NCBI GenBank assembly: GCA_933822405.4
Contig: CAKOGP040001836.1
Location: forward strand, 1 to 64,000
DNA from: Cylindrotheca closterium
Lineage: Eukaryota > Bacillariophyta > Bacillariophyceae > Bacillariales > Bacillariaceae
Reading direction: 5' to 3'
Length of the DNA: 64,000 nt
The position numbers were made by a program, and so were the translations under genes. Position 1 is the first letter of the stretch. Every line of letters starts with the position of its first letter. Positions 9,254-19,313 of this stretch are shown in pieces. The notes beneath the pieces were generated by a model. It was given only the letters and a program-made list of their open reading frames with translations. It made no database searches and had not been told where the DNA came from.

Positions 9254-10279
9254 TGTGTATTTGTTAATGTCTGTTCGTTGCGAAGTGTTCGAATTCAAAA
9301 TTATAAGACATTTTAGCGGAAACAGGAATTTCAGATGCTTGCTTGTTGGCGGTGATGTGTTTATTTTTGTGTGTGGTGGCAACAACCAGCTAAGTACGTG
9401 TACCTGGATAGCGTAGAAATCAACGGAGATGACGTGTGACACATTTTTGGCTCTGATGTCATTTTGGACCGACACAGTCTTATTCACTTTTTGTTATTGA
9501 CTCATACTACAGTATGCGGGTAGTCAGCAATTTTGACATATATATAAAAGGGCAGCTGCCGTGTTGCGCGTCGACGTCGTCATATTGGCGTACATAGCAT
9601 TTGCAATCGGAAGTGTTGACATAAAAGCGCTGCCGAAGTGTTACGCGTCGACGCCAGATCGGTGTTCTGGCTATTTGGCAAAAGATGGCTGACGACGCCG
9701 TCTGGTTTGAATGATGTGACGTCTTGAGTCTATTATAGGATACTTCTTTTCGATAGTATTTTAAAATATGACATTCATGATGATGATTCACTATGTTGAC
9801 AATTTTTTACAATTGACGGTTGTGCTTTGATCCGGGATACTGTTCCTGTCATGACCTCGACTTCAATAAATAGGATGGTTTGAGGTGCTCCCAATAGGGA
9901 CATCACACGCTGTATTGTCTGCGCCTATGAAAACGTGGAGCTCTTATCGTTCTAAAAGATTGTGAAGACCAAGTCAGCATAATTAGATAGAAGTCAAAGT
10001 TACAGTAAAATAGCATGATCGTTATCGTGGAAATCATGCACGCCAGCACTTTTGTTGAACTTGAACAAAACGTTCGCTCTTGTACATTATTATGCAGTGC
10101 AGCATGGTAACAGAATAGTTTCTTCCTTGTGACTGACTGACTCCTCGACGTGTATATCTGTCGTCATCGGTCGACATGGGATTATGCATCAAGCAGTGGA
10201 TTGGCAAACCAAGCAAACGTCGCCATCATTATCAATGGCATGATGTGGACCAAGATGGATGATTGAATTCATAGTCTCG
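9254..10279. other. upstream region of the light-harvesting gene, with a duplicated motif
   Basis: No gene is seen. Two related segments occur, about 9533-9580 (TTGACATATATATAAAAG, then GCTGCCG and CGCGTCGACG) and 9617-9655 (TTGACATAAAAG, then GCTGCCG and CGCGTCGACG). They could be duplicated promoter elements or remnants of a repeat. Confidence 0.4.
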
Positions 10280-11572
10280 CTACTGTGCATTGCATCCTTC
10301 GTATTTGCATGCTTGACAATCAAACTCGGTTGAGTTCGGTGCAATGTAGGCACGATACAAATGAAGGTGTGGCTTTTTGGCTCTGTTTACATAATCCTCC
10401 AAGGCAGTAAAATATCGTGTTCTCGTTTGGTTGGCAATTTCGCGGGCAATTTCTCGCTTGGTAACATTGTACATTGGCAATGTTTTGGAATCCAGATGCT
10501 CCACTGGAGTGGATTGAATGACCATGCAGGCATGTGGGTAAGTCTTCTTGTCAAACTTGTCATAGTAGTCTTTGCCTTGTACTAGTTTGCCGTCCTTTTC
10601 CATCTGATTCCTCAGGTATCTGGGCATATCACAGGTATTTTTAGCATCCGTCCACCGTATCCTTGGCCGTTGCCAATATCGTTCTGTACTATTGACTCCG
10701 AATAGTTGCCTATCCACAATACTGCACCAGTACATGTCGGGACCCCAAGAACTTGTATAAATTCCCCATTCAGGGATTCTTGCCGTGAGCTCATTATGCA
10801 CAGTTTTCCATGCAGCAGCCTTGAATATTGGTGTTTGAATCTCGATTACAGAAACATCCATTGCGACAACTTTCCTGAAGACATGCTGTTTCTGTGAGAA
10901 AGACGGGTCCGTATAACAATGTCCTGGATGTGTACTGCCTGTATATATTTTCCGTTCTTCGCTCTTTTGGCTCAAGCTAGACATGATTGCAGGCGCAAAA
11001 ATTGCTGGTTTGAATATGGATACCGTATTCCAGAAACAATCCCAAGACATATTTCGTAGCCGAATGTCTCCATCGTGGATCCAAATGTAGTCAATCTCGT
11101 TGGGTACTGATTCTGGGTTCATATGTTTGTACCAAAAGGTTGCCTTTGCTGATCCTTGTTCATGATGTACTTCTGCACGTAACTTTTCTTTCCATTCTTC
11201 ATTGCTGTACAATTCCATTAGATAATCGTTTGTTTCGTGATTGTAGCAAAAGAGTCTCCATCGTAGCTGATATTTGGCTGGGTCCAACTGTTGTCTCAGG
11301 GCCACCATGTCCGCAAGCGTATCATTCACGTCCTTTATTGATATCGTTTTGGCCATTAGCAATTGGATTGGTTTGTTGCCTTTTAACTCAGTGCCAACTG
11401 CTTCCAGAACATCCACACTGGGAGCTTCCAGCACTCGTATTTCATGGCTCAATACAATGAGGGACTGATTGACAATCAAGGCCATGGAAATTGCCAAATA
11501 GATTAGCAAACAGTAACTTTTCGCATTTGGACGACGTTCTGATGACCTCGGAGGAAATCCTTTATTGGTCAT
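10280..11572 (-). CDS. type II membrane glycosyltransferase-like protein (DUF707-like)
   Basis: A 430-residue protein with a cytosolic N-terminus, one signal-anchor (about residues 20-42, CLLIYLAISMALIVNQ) and a lumenal catalytic-type domain, as in Golgi enzymes. Signature stretches are EIDYIWIHDGDIRL, with an Asp-x-Asp (metal/nucleotide-sugar binding in GT-A folds), EIQTPIFKAAAW and a WGPDMYWCSIV block. These parallel the DUF707 family of plants and algae ('yiflWDeDl', 'veimaPvFsr.aW', 'WGlDf'). Donor and acceptor are unknown. Several N-x-[ST] sites fit a lumenal position. The C-terminus is Cys-rich (CQACKYEGC). Single exon; ATG at 11572. Confidence 0.65.
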   Translation of the reverse strand: MTNKGFPPRSSERRPNAKSYCLLIYLAISMALIVNQSLIVLSHEIRVLEAPSVDVLEAVGTELKGNKPIQLLMAKTISIKDVNDTLADMVALRQQLDPAKYQLRWRLFCYNHETNDYLMELYSNEEWKEKLRAEVHHEQGSAKATFWYKHMNPESVPNEIDYIWIHDGDIRLRNMSWDCFWNTVSIFKPAIFAPAIMSSLSQKSEERKIYTGSTHPGHCYTDPSFSQKQHVFRKVVAMDVSVIEIQTPIFKAAAWKTVHNELTARIPEWGIYTSSWGPDMYWCSIVDRQLFGVNSTERYWQRPRIRWTDAKNTCDMPRYLRNQMEKDGKLVQGKDYYDKFDKKTYPHACMVIQSTPVEHLDSKTLPMYNVTKREIAREIANQTRTRYFTALEDYVNRAKKPHLHLYRAYIAPNSTEFDCQACKYEGCNAQ

Positions 11573-11704
11573 CGAGTGATGTTATGGACGAGGGCATGGG
11601 GAGGGAGGGTGCTGAAAAAGCTGGGTTTGGTATCGGTAGTCTATGGTTAAAAGGTTGACTTTGAAAATGAGACCGTTGCATGCAACCTCATTGCTACATG
11701 AGCG

Positions 11705-13098
11705 GTGGACGATGAAGCAAGTTTTATAACGGTCAAATGTTTGACTCGTTTGACTCATCAAAATACATCGCATCGCCCTTCCTCGTATTCATCATCATCT
11801 CGTCAACTCAGGTCGTATCAATACCATCATTCTATCCATGGGACGAGGAAAGCACAAATTAACCATCCGCAAGAGCGTGCCATCAAACAAGATCTGTGTG
11901 ATGCTGCCCGCGACGGTGATTTCCGAGGTGTCCAAGAGTTATTGTTGCACAAAGGGGCTGACATTATACTCGAAACTACCGATCTCTTGGGGTGGACACC
12001 CCTGCAACTCGCCTGCAGGAATGGACACGTTCTAATTGTAGATTTACTATTAGAGCATGGTGATGATTCCAACAAGAGAACACCATACACTGGATAGACA
12101 CTCCTGCACGAGGCATGTGCAAACAATCATTTAGATGTGACACAACGATTATTACGCGAGAAGCAGCTAGGTTCTTGGATGATAGAGGCCAAGGATACAT
12201 TGGGAGACACGCCCTTGCATTTAGCGTGTGAAAATGGACACGTTGACATTATCTCCTTGCTATTGAATCAGAATGCTGAGCTTTTAAAAGCCAAGGGACA
12301 GGATGGATGGACGCCATTGCACACCTCCTGCGCACATGAGCAGACGGATGTGACACGAGTGTTGCTGGAGGATTTCAGTGCCAATGCAAATGCTCAGGAG
12401 GAACGAGATGGGGCCACGCCATTGCATTTGGCAACTTGTAACAATAAGCTGGAGATTGTGCGGCTATTGCTAGATCATGGTGATGCAAATGCCGAATCCA
12501 AGACGAACGACGACTCGACACCGTTGCATGAATCATGCAGATGGAATCACTTGGGGCTTTGCCGATTATTGTTCGACCACAATGCTAACGTGGAAGCAGT
12601 GGATCACAAGGGATGGACACCGTTGTATTTGACTTGTAAATATAGGTGCTTCCAAGTAGCAGATGAGTTGGTGCCAGCACAATTGCCAAGACGTTTGATG
12701 GGAGGGCATCATTGTCATTGGCATGTGAAGATTCCAGTTGGGAACTGATACGCTTGCTGCTAGTTCATGGTGCTGATGTAGAAGATAATGGCAAATTCCA
12801 GATGAAAGCATTGCATCAGGCGTGTGAGACTGGCCGTTTGGAGATTGCAAGGCTACTGCTTCAGCAAGGGGCAAATGTAGATGCACAAGTTGGCAACAAC
12901 GGATGGACACCGTTACATGTAGCCTGCGTGAAGAATCAATTACAAATTGTAAACTTACTGATTAGTAAATAGGCTTGGGTTGAAGCACTGGATGATTTTG
13001 GGAAGACTACATTGCATTTGGCTTGTGAGAGAAATCATGTCGAGTTGGTATGGACGATGATTCAACAATGCCCTTGGCTTATTTTTGGAACATCATAA
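11705..13098 (+). pseudogene. ankyrin-repeat protein, disrupted
   Basis: At least nine ankyrin repeats (GWTPLQLACRNGHVLIVDLLLEHG and similar) run through the region, but the frame is broken three times. An in-frame TAG at 12095 stands where the repeat consensus G-W-T-P has TGG; a one-base deletion near 12670 shifts the frame before the DGRASLSLACEDSSW repeat; a second in-frame TAG lies at 12970 inside the next repeat, after which AWVEALDDFGKTTLHLAC continues to TAA at 13096. Repeats on both sides of each lesion stay well conserved, so inactivation looks recent. Ankyrin arrays mediate protein binding; no other domain is attached. The N-terminus is Ser-rich and otherwise featureless. An assembly error could explain one lesion, less easily three. 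Confidence 0.8.
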
Positions 13099-13540
13099 TA
13101 TTGGATGAGGGTAAGAAACAAAAATCATAAACGGATAATCAGAGGGTTGCTCTATGTTTATTGGTACAGGCTATCTGTTGGCCAACTGAACTTCAGCCGT
13201 GATTTCAGGGACTGGCTTGCGCACGGAGCAAAGGGATTGAATCTAAAGATTATGGCCGCCAAGAATTCCGAAGCCACCATTGGGAAAAGGATTAGCTCCA
13301 ACGAAGTGTCCTCAAGAAAGAGAGAAGTTCATGAATGCGACGAAAACACGTCGCCGGAGTGACTCGCTGTCCACACCATGCGGAGCGGTGCCCCGCCTAG
13401 TTGCTGTCAGTGTCTGTGGTCAGTCATGGTGTGACGGTGGCTCACAATACTCACAATATAGCCCCTCGGAAAGTTCTTTCACATGGGATCACGAGCATTG
13501 GCACGGGGGGGGAAGGGGGGTTACCCACCAAAAAAACAAA

Positions 13541-13630
13541 GAAAGAGGCTACTTCATCTGCAACTTTCAACATGTCGTAGTAAGAGAAAGAGGCTACTTC
13601 ATCTGCAACTTTCAACATGTCGTAGTAAGA
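13541..13630 (+). repeat. perfect 45-bp tandem duplication
   Basis: Bases 13541-13585 and 13586-13630 are identical by eye (GAAAGAGGCTACTTCATCTG onward). A G-rich tract, about 13504-13520, lies just upstream. Confidence 0.9.
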
Positions 13631-14070
13631 TACATTTTAACATATATCAAAACCGACAATATCTGAAACACCTTGGGGCTTTTTGTCCCGATTTAGATAG
13701 CATCTATTAGATATATAAGTCGCTGTTCCAGCTCAGAGTATCAGGGTAAGGTAGCGGTAAATACCAAAGATGGCTACGAAGAATCGTCTATTCGAGTACT
13801 GGGGTCCACCGAAAAAACCAACTTCGCCTGCAGCTTTCAAAATGCCGGTAGTAATAAGATACTACATATATATATCAAAACCGACTACATCTGAAACGAA
13901 CCTTGAGACTATTTTTCCCGATTTAGATACGGTAGCATTGCTATTAGCTGTGTCCCTGTTCCAGCTCAGAGTAGGTATGGTACCCAGTACGTGTACCATA
14001 CTGTACCTAAGATGGCTACAAAGAATACGTCTTTTAGAGAACTGGGGTGCTACCAAAAAGCCGCAGAACG
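13606..14070 (+). repeat. diverged ~225-bp tandem duplication
   Basis: The series CAACTTTCAA, TATATCAAAACCGAC, CCCGATTTAGATA, CTGTTCCAGCTCAGAGTA, AAGATGGCTAC and the GGGGT...CCAAAAA block appears from 13606 and again, in the same order, from 13831, with substitutions and small indels. The open frame at 13770-14213 lies across these copies and is not considered a gene. Confidence 0.8.
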
Positions 14071-14494
14071 AAAGTCTCTTGAACTTCAACTACGCGTATC
14101 GACAGTATGAGAAACAAATCATCCACGATGCTTTTTTGGCCTGCTTTGAATCGGATCAGCTATTTTCTGCTCGTAATACGAGTAGGTGCAGTATGTATCA
14201 AATAATAAAATAATAAAACTCAGGACTGGTTGGCGAATGCTTTCTAGAAGAAAAAGGATTCGTAATATTTGTTTATATATTGAATATAATATGTGGGTGC
14301 CGGTTCAACACAAAATTTCCACGCTTCATAAAGGAATTCAGCCGCGCGGAGCTTGAAGAATTGCTCTTTGGTGTCGGATCGGCATTCCGCAGAGCAAACG
14401 ATGTAGTACACCTCATATATACATGTATTTCGCCGGTGCAACAACCAGTTGCTTTCATCTTTAGCTCACAATTGATTTTCCAGCACAAATAAAC

Positions 14495-15007
14495 ATGAAC
14501 GGAACCCCACTTGAAAAAAACAGCACATCTGTCGAAACGGTCGACACTGTTGAATATAACGGGAGCTTTTCAGAAGAGACGGATGATTGGAGTGTGGTCT
14601 CTGCCATCACCTTTTTCGACGATGAAGAAGAAGATGATGGTGAAGAAGAAATAGTACTCTACACCTCCGATCGAAGGCAGTACAAAGAACGAGTATGGTC
14701 ATCCCCGGATCCAACCCTCGCATCGCCGGATTCTCCTCGCCGATTTGATCGGTTCTCGAGCCATTCCGATCACGGAGACGAAGTGCCATGCCGCATGCCT
14801 CGACGAAGGTTATCCACAGGATTTTCAAGCCCAGCCCCCAAATGCAGCAGTGGTAGCAGTTCTTCTTCTTCTTCTAACAGCTGCGACAGCTTTGACAGCT
14901 TTGCCGCATGCAGTGAAGCAGCATCGTCGTTAGACCTTGCTGACATCATTGAAGATCGATTTGCAGATCGATACAATGTCTCACGGTTGTTGTTGGTCGG
15001 GCGATGA
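14495..15007 (+). CDS. Ser-rich acidic protein, tandem paralogue 1
   Basis: A 170-residue protein without a known domain. The order of conserved blocks is SVETVDTVEYNGSFSEE, DWSVVSAITF, an acidic run, TSDRRQ, PDSPRRFDRFSSHSDHGD, PCRMPRRRLSTGFSS, a poly-Ser run, SCDSFDSFAACSEAASSLDL and DRYNVSRLLLVGR. No signal peptide or membrane segment. Many Ser-Pro and Arg-x-x-Ser sites suggest phosphorylation (inference). The next gene at 15730 carries the same blocks in the same order, and the upstream 200 bp is also shared, so the two arose by tandem duplication. Conservation of the blocks while the spacers drift argues that both are real genes. Confidence 0.7.
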   Translation: MNGTPLEKNSTSVETVDTVEYNGSFSEETDDWSVVSAITFFDDEEEDDGEEEIVLYTSDRRQYKERVWSSPDPTLASPDSPRRFDRFSSHSDHGDEVPCRMPRRRLSTGFSSPAPKCSSGSSSSSSSNSCDSFDSFAACSEAASSLDLADIIEDRFADRYNVSRLLLVGR

Positions 15008-15729
15008 ACAAATACCAATGCAACACATTTCATCGTATCCAACAAAACGAAACCCTTTTTGTATATCATACCATAACATAAAATTAGAAACATACCAACT
15101 ACATAGCTAAATGGCTTGAAAAGTAGATTTTTCATATCACCACGCAAGAACAGGAATCAAGTAGCAGGTTCTGATCAGCTACCGGTACTGATGGTTGGTT
15201 TGTTTGACAGACCTCACAGCCATCGCATGGACATAATTTTTAGTTCGTTTTTTTTTTAAAGGGTAACTGTGCCTCTACGAGTACGAGCAAAGGTACGTCA
15301 TGCAGGTATCGTACTTCAGACTTCGAGCAAGGTTATCGCCGAGAGTTGCAGTTCCTACGTTACTTCAAGTTGGAACTACCCATGTTACATTATCCGAAAC
15401 GAAGCCTTAAGATGCTGTGAGCTTAATTGTCCCTCTTCCGATCTGATCAAGGTATCTTCTGGTCGTAAAATAAACTCACAGAAAAAGTGAAAAAGGCGTC
15501 TGTACTTTGAATATGGGTGCCGGTTCTCCACTGCAGTTGCTCCGTCACATACAATAACTCTTTTAATTAGCGTGGGACGACTTTGTGTCCGATCAGCATT
15601 CTGTAGAGCAAACAATGTAGTAGTACGAACTGCAATAATGGTATAGCTCACAAATTGTCACAATTACTTGGCCGGTCCAACAACGAGTTGCTTTCATCTG
15701 TTTTGCTCACAATTGACTTTCCAGCACAA
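15008..15729. other. spacer between the tandem paralogues
   Basis: No gene seen. From about 15511 (TGGGTGCCGGTTC) to 15729 it is a diverged copy of 14290-14494, including GTTGCTTTCATCT and the CTCACAATTGA(C/T)TTTCCAGCACAAAT stretch just before each start codon. This is probably the duplicated promoter. Confidence 0.6.
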
Positions 15730-16326
15730 ATGACGATGAACGGAACTCCATTTCAAAAAGACAGCACCACCACATCTGTCGAAACTGTCGACACTATCGA
15801 ATTCCACGGAAGCTTTTCAGAAGCGATGGATGATTCCAGTGTGGTCTCTGCCATCACCTTCTTGGAAGAAGAAGAAGAAGAAGACGAAGAAGAAGTTTGC
15901 ACCTCCGATCGAAGGCAGCACCATTCTTGTTCGCTCGAAGAACGAGGATGGTCATCCGATCCAACACTCGTTGCAACGCCGGATTCTCCTCACCGATACG
16001 ATCGGTTCTCCAGTCGTTCCGACCATGGAGATAAGATGCCATGTCGCATGCCTCAACGCAAGCTATCCACCAGGTTTCTCAGCTCTTCCCCAAGAAACCT
16101 GAGAAAGGTTGCTGCACACCATGGTAGTGCCTCTACTAGTAGTAGTACCTGCAGCAAGAGTGAGGGCGATGGCAGCAGTTCTTCTTCTTATGACAGCTGC
16201 GACAGTTTTGACAGTTTTGCCGCCTGCAGTGAATCAGCATCATTAGACCTTGTTGACATCTTTGGAGACCGATATGGAGATCGATACAATGTCTCACGAG
16301 TATTGGTGGTCGGTCGTCGAGGATGA
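15730..16326 (+). CDS. Ser-rich acidic protein, tandem paralogue 2
   Basis: A 198-residue protein starting MTMNGTPFQKD; the second ATG (15736) aligns with the start of the paralogue at 14495. It shares the blocks SVETVDTIEFHGSFSE, DSSVVSAITF, an acidic Glu run, SDRRQ, PDSPHRYDRFSSRSDHGD, PCRMPQRKLSTRF, SYDSCDSFDSFAACSESASLDL and DRYNVSRVLVVGRRG. It is longer than copy 1 in the Ser/Thr-rich middle. Function unknown. The conserved C-terminal DRYNVSR-hydrophobic-VGR end could be a docking motif (inference). Confidence 0.7.
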   Translation: MTMNGTPFQKDSTTTSVETVDTIEFHGSFSEAMDDSSVVSAITFLEEEEEEDEEEVCTSDRRQHHSCSLEERGWSSDPTLVATPDSPHRYDRFSSRSDHGDKMPCRMPQRKLSTRFLSSSPRNLRKVAAHHGSASTSSSTCSKSEGDGSSSSSYDSCDSFDSFAACSESASLDLVDIFGDRYGDRYNVSRVLVVGRRG

Positions 16327-16727
16327 ACCAATAAGAAATGTGAGCGCTTTTATGTACGTATTATACTGCTAGTACTACATATAACGCATTTCGACGAAGC
16401 CCCTCAGATATAAACTACATCTATAAACTTAGAATCATATATTTGCACACCATCAGCCAGTTGCTTTCTTAGTACAAACTGTAGTAATGACAACATGATC
16501 CATACTTGCACGGATACTTTTGATAATAGTAGTGGCGCTGATGAGAATCATCGAATAGGCACATGCAATCCTTACTTGCAACTAACTAGCTGAAGTACAA
16601 CTACAGTTTGTAGCATACTGTTGTTCCTGTACTGGTAGTTGGTGATGGAGAAAAAGAGCTATGCCCCAATTTGAAAAAGGTACATTTTGAACCCTAATTT
16701 TTTAAGGAGTTAACACGAATGACATTG
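16327..16727. other. intergenic, no gene seen
   Basis: A/T-rich 3' flank of paralogue 2 leading to the second tRNA-Lys. Nothing beyond short simple repeats. Confidence 0.5.
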
Positions 16728-16800
16728 GCCGAATTAGCTCAGTCGGTAGAGCGCACGACTCTTAATCGTGTGGTCGTGGGTTCGATCCCCACATTCGGTG
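16728..16800 (+). tRNA. tRNA-Lys (CTT), second copy
   Basis: Same 73-nt sequence as 8217-8289, base for base: anticodon CTT in loop CTCTTAA, closed acceptor, D and T arms. The five bases before it (GACATTG) share ATTG with copy 1; the downstream flank differs, with a short T run at about 16809. The identity therefore ends at the gene, as expected under concerted evolution or selection. Confidence 0.97.
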
Positions 16801-17546
16801 CAATAAGCTTTTGCTGGCCTGGCCTTCCAGCATGTAAAGATCCACTTTTTGCTCCTTGACACACTTTCCTGTTGTACCAACAAGATGGTACATTTACCAG
16901 GTAAAGTATTGGTGCATTCATTCTAATCAGAAAGTATAATACCTACAAACTAGCTAGTATTGCAAACGAATCAATCCTCTCGCCACAATGCTGCTGCTTC
17001 CGCGTAGGTGCTAGCTACTACTAGGAAGCAAGCAGGAGCATCCTCATTCCACCAACCTACATTTCTTCTTTGGCGCAATCGAGCGATCCAAGGAGTCCTA
17101 AACTACAGTATACTATGCACATTCTATTCTGTCGCCCAATTCTAATACCTTCTGCCCATAACACCAAAAGGAACCCAAGATCTTTTGTCAAATGTACAAG
17201 AATGAATCGTACAATCGGAGGCTTCCCCAAATTCAGGCACTCGTTCAAATTTTGGCATTACCTAGAGCAATGATAACGGATGGAAACACGCCCGGCGCAC
17301 ACATACAACATAGTAGGCGAGTTTTGGTACAAAATTGTCGGAGGAGTCGTACCGGGTAGGAACACGCAAGGCAAACTCCCACCGTGGTGATGAAATGCAC
17401 AATCATATTCTTTTCGACAGCTCGTCTCAAGTCCCACAAGCTAGAACTGATACGCAAGACTGATCTTTTTCCTCTTTGACAGCCTGTATCCAATCCCCCC
17501 CACTGATTCTATTCCATTCCATTCCAATCATCAGCTACAAACTACC
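16801..17546. other. intergenic, no gene seen
   Basis: No supported gene. A short ATTCC run (about 17507-17528) lies just upstream of the LRR protein start. Confidence 0.5.
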
Positions 17547-19099
17547 ATGTCCCGTGTTCCTGATTTGAGCGATCTAGACCTTCAATTGGAAGACGTTGAA
17601 GATTACACCTCCGAGTACCCCACAGGAGAAGCTGATATCCGCAATTCCGCCGAGAACGATGTCGTCAAGTACCGCCGTGGCGTTGTCACGGCATTTATCT
17701 TTGAGAATAAAAAGCTGGTCATGATTGCTGGAACGGCCCTTGTCGTCTTGATTGCCATTATCTCCATTGCTTCTGGAAAGGGATCGGCGCCCGCTGCGGT
17801 AGACGATGGACACGCCCCTCTGATTTTGACGGACGCTGCCATTCTCGACGATCCCAAGACGGATGATATCAAGAACGAATTGCAAAAAATGTACAATAAC
17901 AACGACATGGACCCCATTGTGTTGACTGGGGCCGATGGCGATAACACTCCTCAACGACGCGCTTTGAGTTGGTTGTCTCACGACTACGAAGAAGATATGG
18001 ATCACGCCACCCGCATGACTCGTTACGCCTTGGCCGTCTTTTATTACTCAACCAACGATGTCCCCACGGAAGAGACTCCGGAACCCAAGACTTGGTACGA
18101 GGCCGACAAGTGGCTCACCAAGGAACATGCTTGCGAATGGCAAGGAATTGAGTGCAATGAGCGCTTGCACGTTGTCGAAATTGATTTGTCTCGCAATAAC
18201 TTGTCGGGCAAGATTCCCAAGGAAATTACTGCTCTGGACGAACACTTGACAACTCTTATCTTGAGTGAAAATTTCATTCTCATGCACGAAAAGGATTACG
18301 ATGCCTTGATGCCATTGACTAATCTTGAGACTTTGTTGATGGATGACAACTTTTTGCACGGCTCCAATGGATTGCCCACTCAATTTGGCTCTTTGGTCAG
18401 CATGAAAAAGCTCAAGTTGTCTTACAACTTGTTCAAGGGTAATATGGATTCGGCACATTCCAACGCCGTCTTGGCAAACATGAACCAATTGACTCACTTG
18501 GAAATGGAAGCCTGTTACCTGACAGGATCCATGCCCCATCACATTGGACGCATGTCCAATTTGGTGTACTTGTACATGAGACGCAATGCCATGAAGTTCG
18601 ATTTGAAATTTTTGACAACTGGACAGATGACTGATTTGTGTAAGTAAATGATGGACTATGGGTGTATGTCTCGATTGTTGCAAGTCAAGTTTGCTGACAT
18701 GTTACTTTCTATCTCCTTGCAACAGTCGCTTTGTGGATTGACGCAAATGAAATTACTGGAACCATTCCAAGTGAAATTGGTCTTTTGGAATCCATGGCAT
18801 CCTTGTCCATGACCAACTCTTCCCTGACTGGAACCATTCCTTCCGAAATGGGCAACATGTCCGCCCTACGAAGACTCTGGTTGTTCAACAATGAACTCAC
18901 GGGCTCTGTGCCTGTCGAACTCAAAAAGTTGAGCGATTTGGAAATTTTGCAAGTCCACCACAACAAGCTCAAGGGAGAAATGCCCAATGGTGTCTGTGAG
19001 AATATCCACAATTCTGGATCCGATGTCAAGTCCTTGACTAGTGATTGCGGAACCAACCAGATTTCCTGCAGCGACAGCTGCTGTACTCGCTGCTTCTAA
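17547..19099 (+). CDS. membrane-anchored leucine-rich-repeat protein (two exons)
   Basis: Exons 17547-18639 and 18726-19099 encode 488 residues; the intron 18640-18725 is GTAAGT...CAACAG and restores the codon for Phe in TDLFALWID. A 55-residue acidic cytosolic N-terminus is followed by one membrane segment (LVMIAGTALVVLIAIISIAS), then an extracellular part. This holds an LRRNT-like cap (WLTKEHACEWQGIECNE) and plant-type repeats such as LDLSRNNLSGKIPKEI and NEITGTIPSEIGLLESM. It closes with a Cys-rich cap (SDCGT..SCSDSCCTRCF). Diatoms, notably pennates, have large families with this layout. There is no kinase domain, so it may act as a co-receptor or adhesive surface protein (inference). Confidence 0.85.
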
Positions 19100-19313
19100 A
19101 CTCTTATGTCCTGAGAGGAAGATTTTACACATACACACATTCACACAGACACATACCTCGTTTGAATAGCAACAAGGCGATTGCACAAATCTTTGTCACT
19201 TTGACACCTACATGATAACAATAAAATTTGTAATATTTGCAAAACAAGATGAGCCGATTTTCAGACTAGGATTAGCAGTCGTTCTCACATTGCTACATAG
19301 CTACTACTTGTTG

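Noticed and set aside
8646..9416. 256-residue open frame antisense to the light-harvesting gene
   Set aside because: A shadow of the highly biased coding sequence on the other strand; no domain and no start context.
11705..13098. TAG recoded as an amino acid in the ankyrin gene
   Set aside because: TAG is the normal stop of the STAND ATPase gene at 7518-7520, and the ankyrin gene also has a frameshift, so decay explains it better.
13770..14213. 147-residue open frame
   Set aside because: It spans two diverged copies of a tandem repeat and has no conserved domain.
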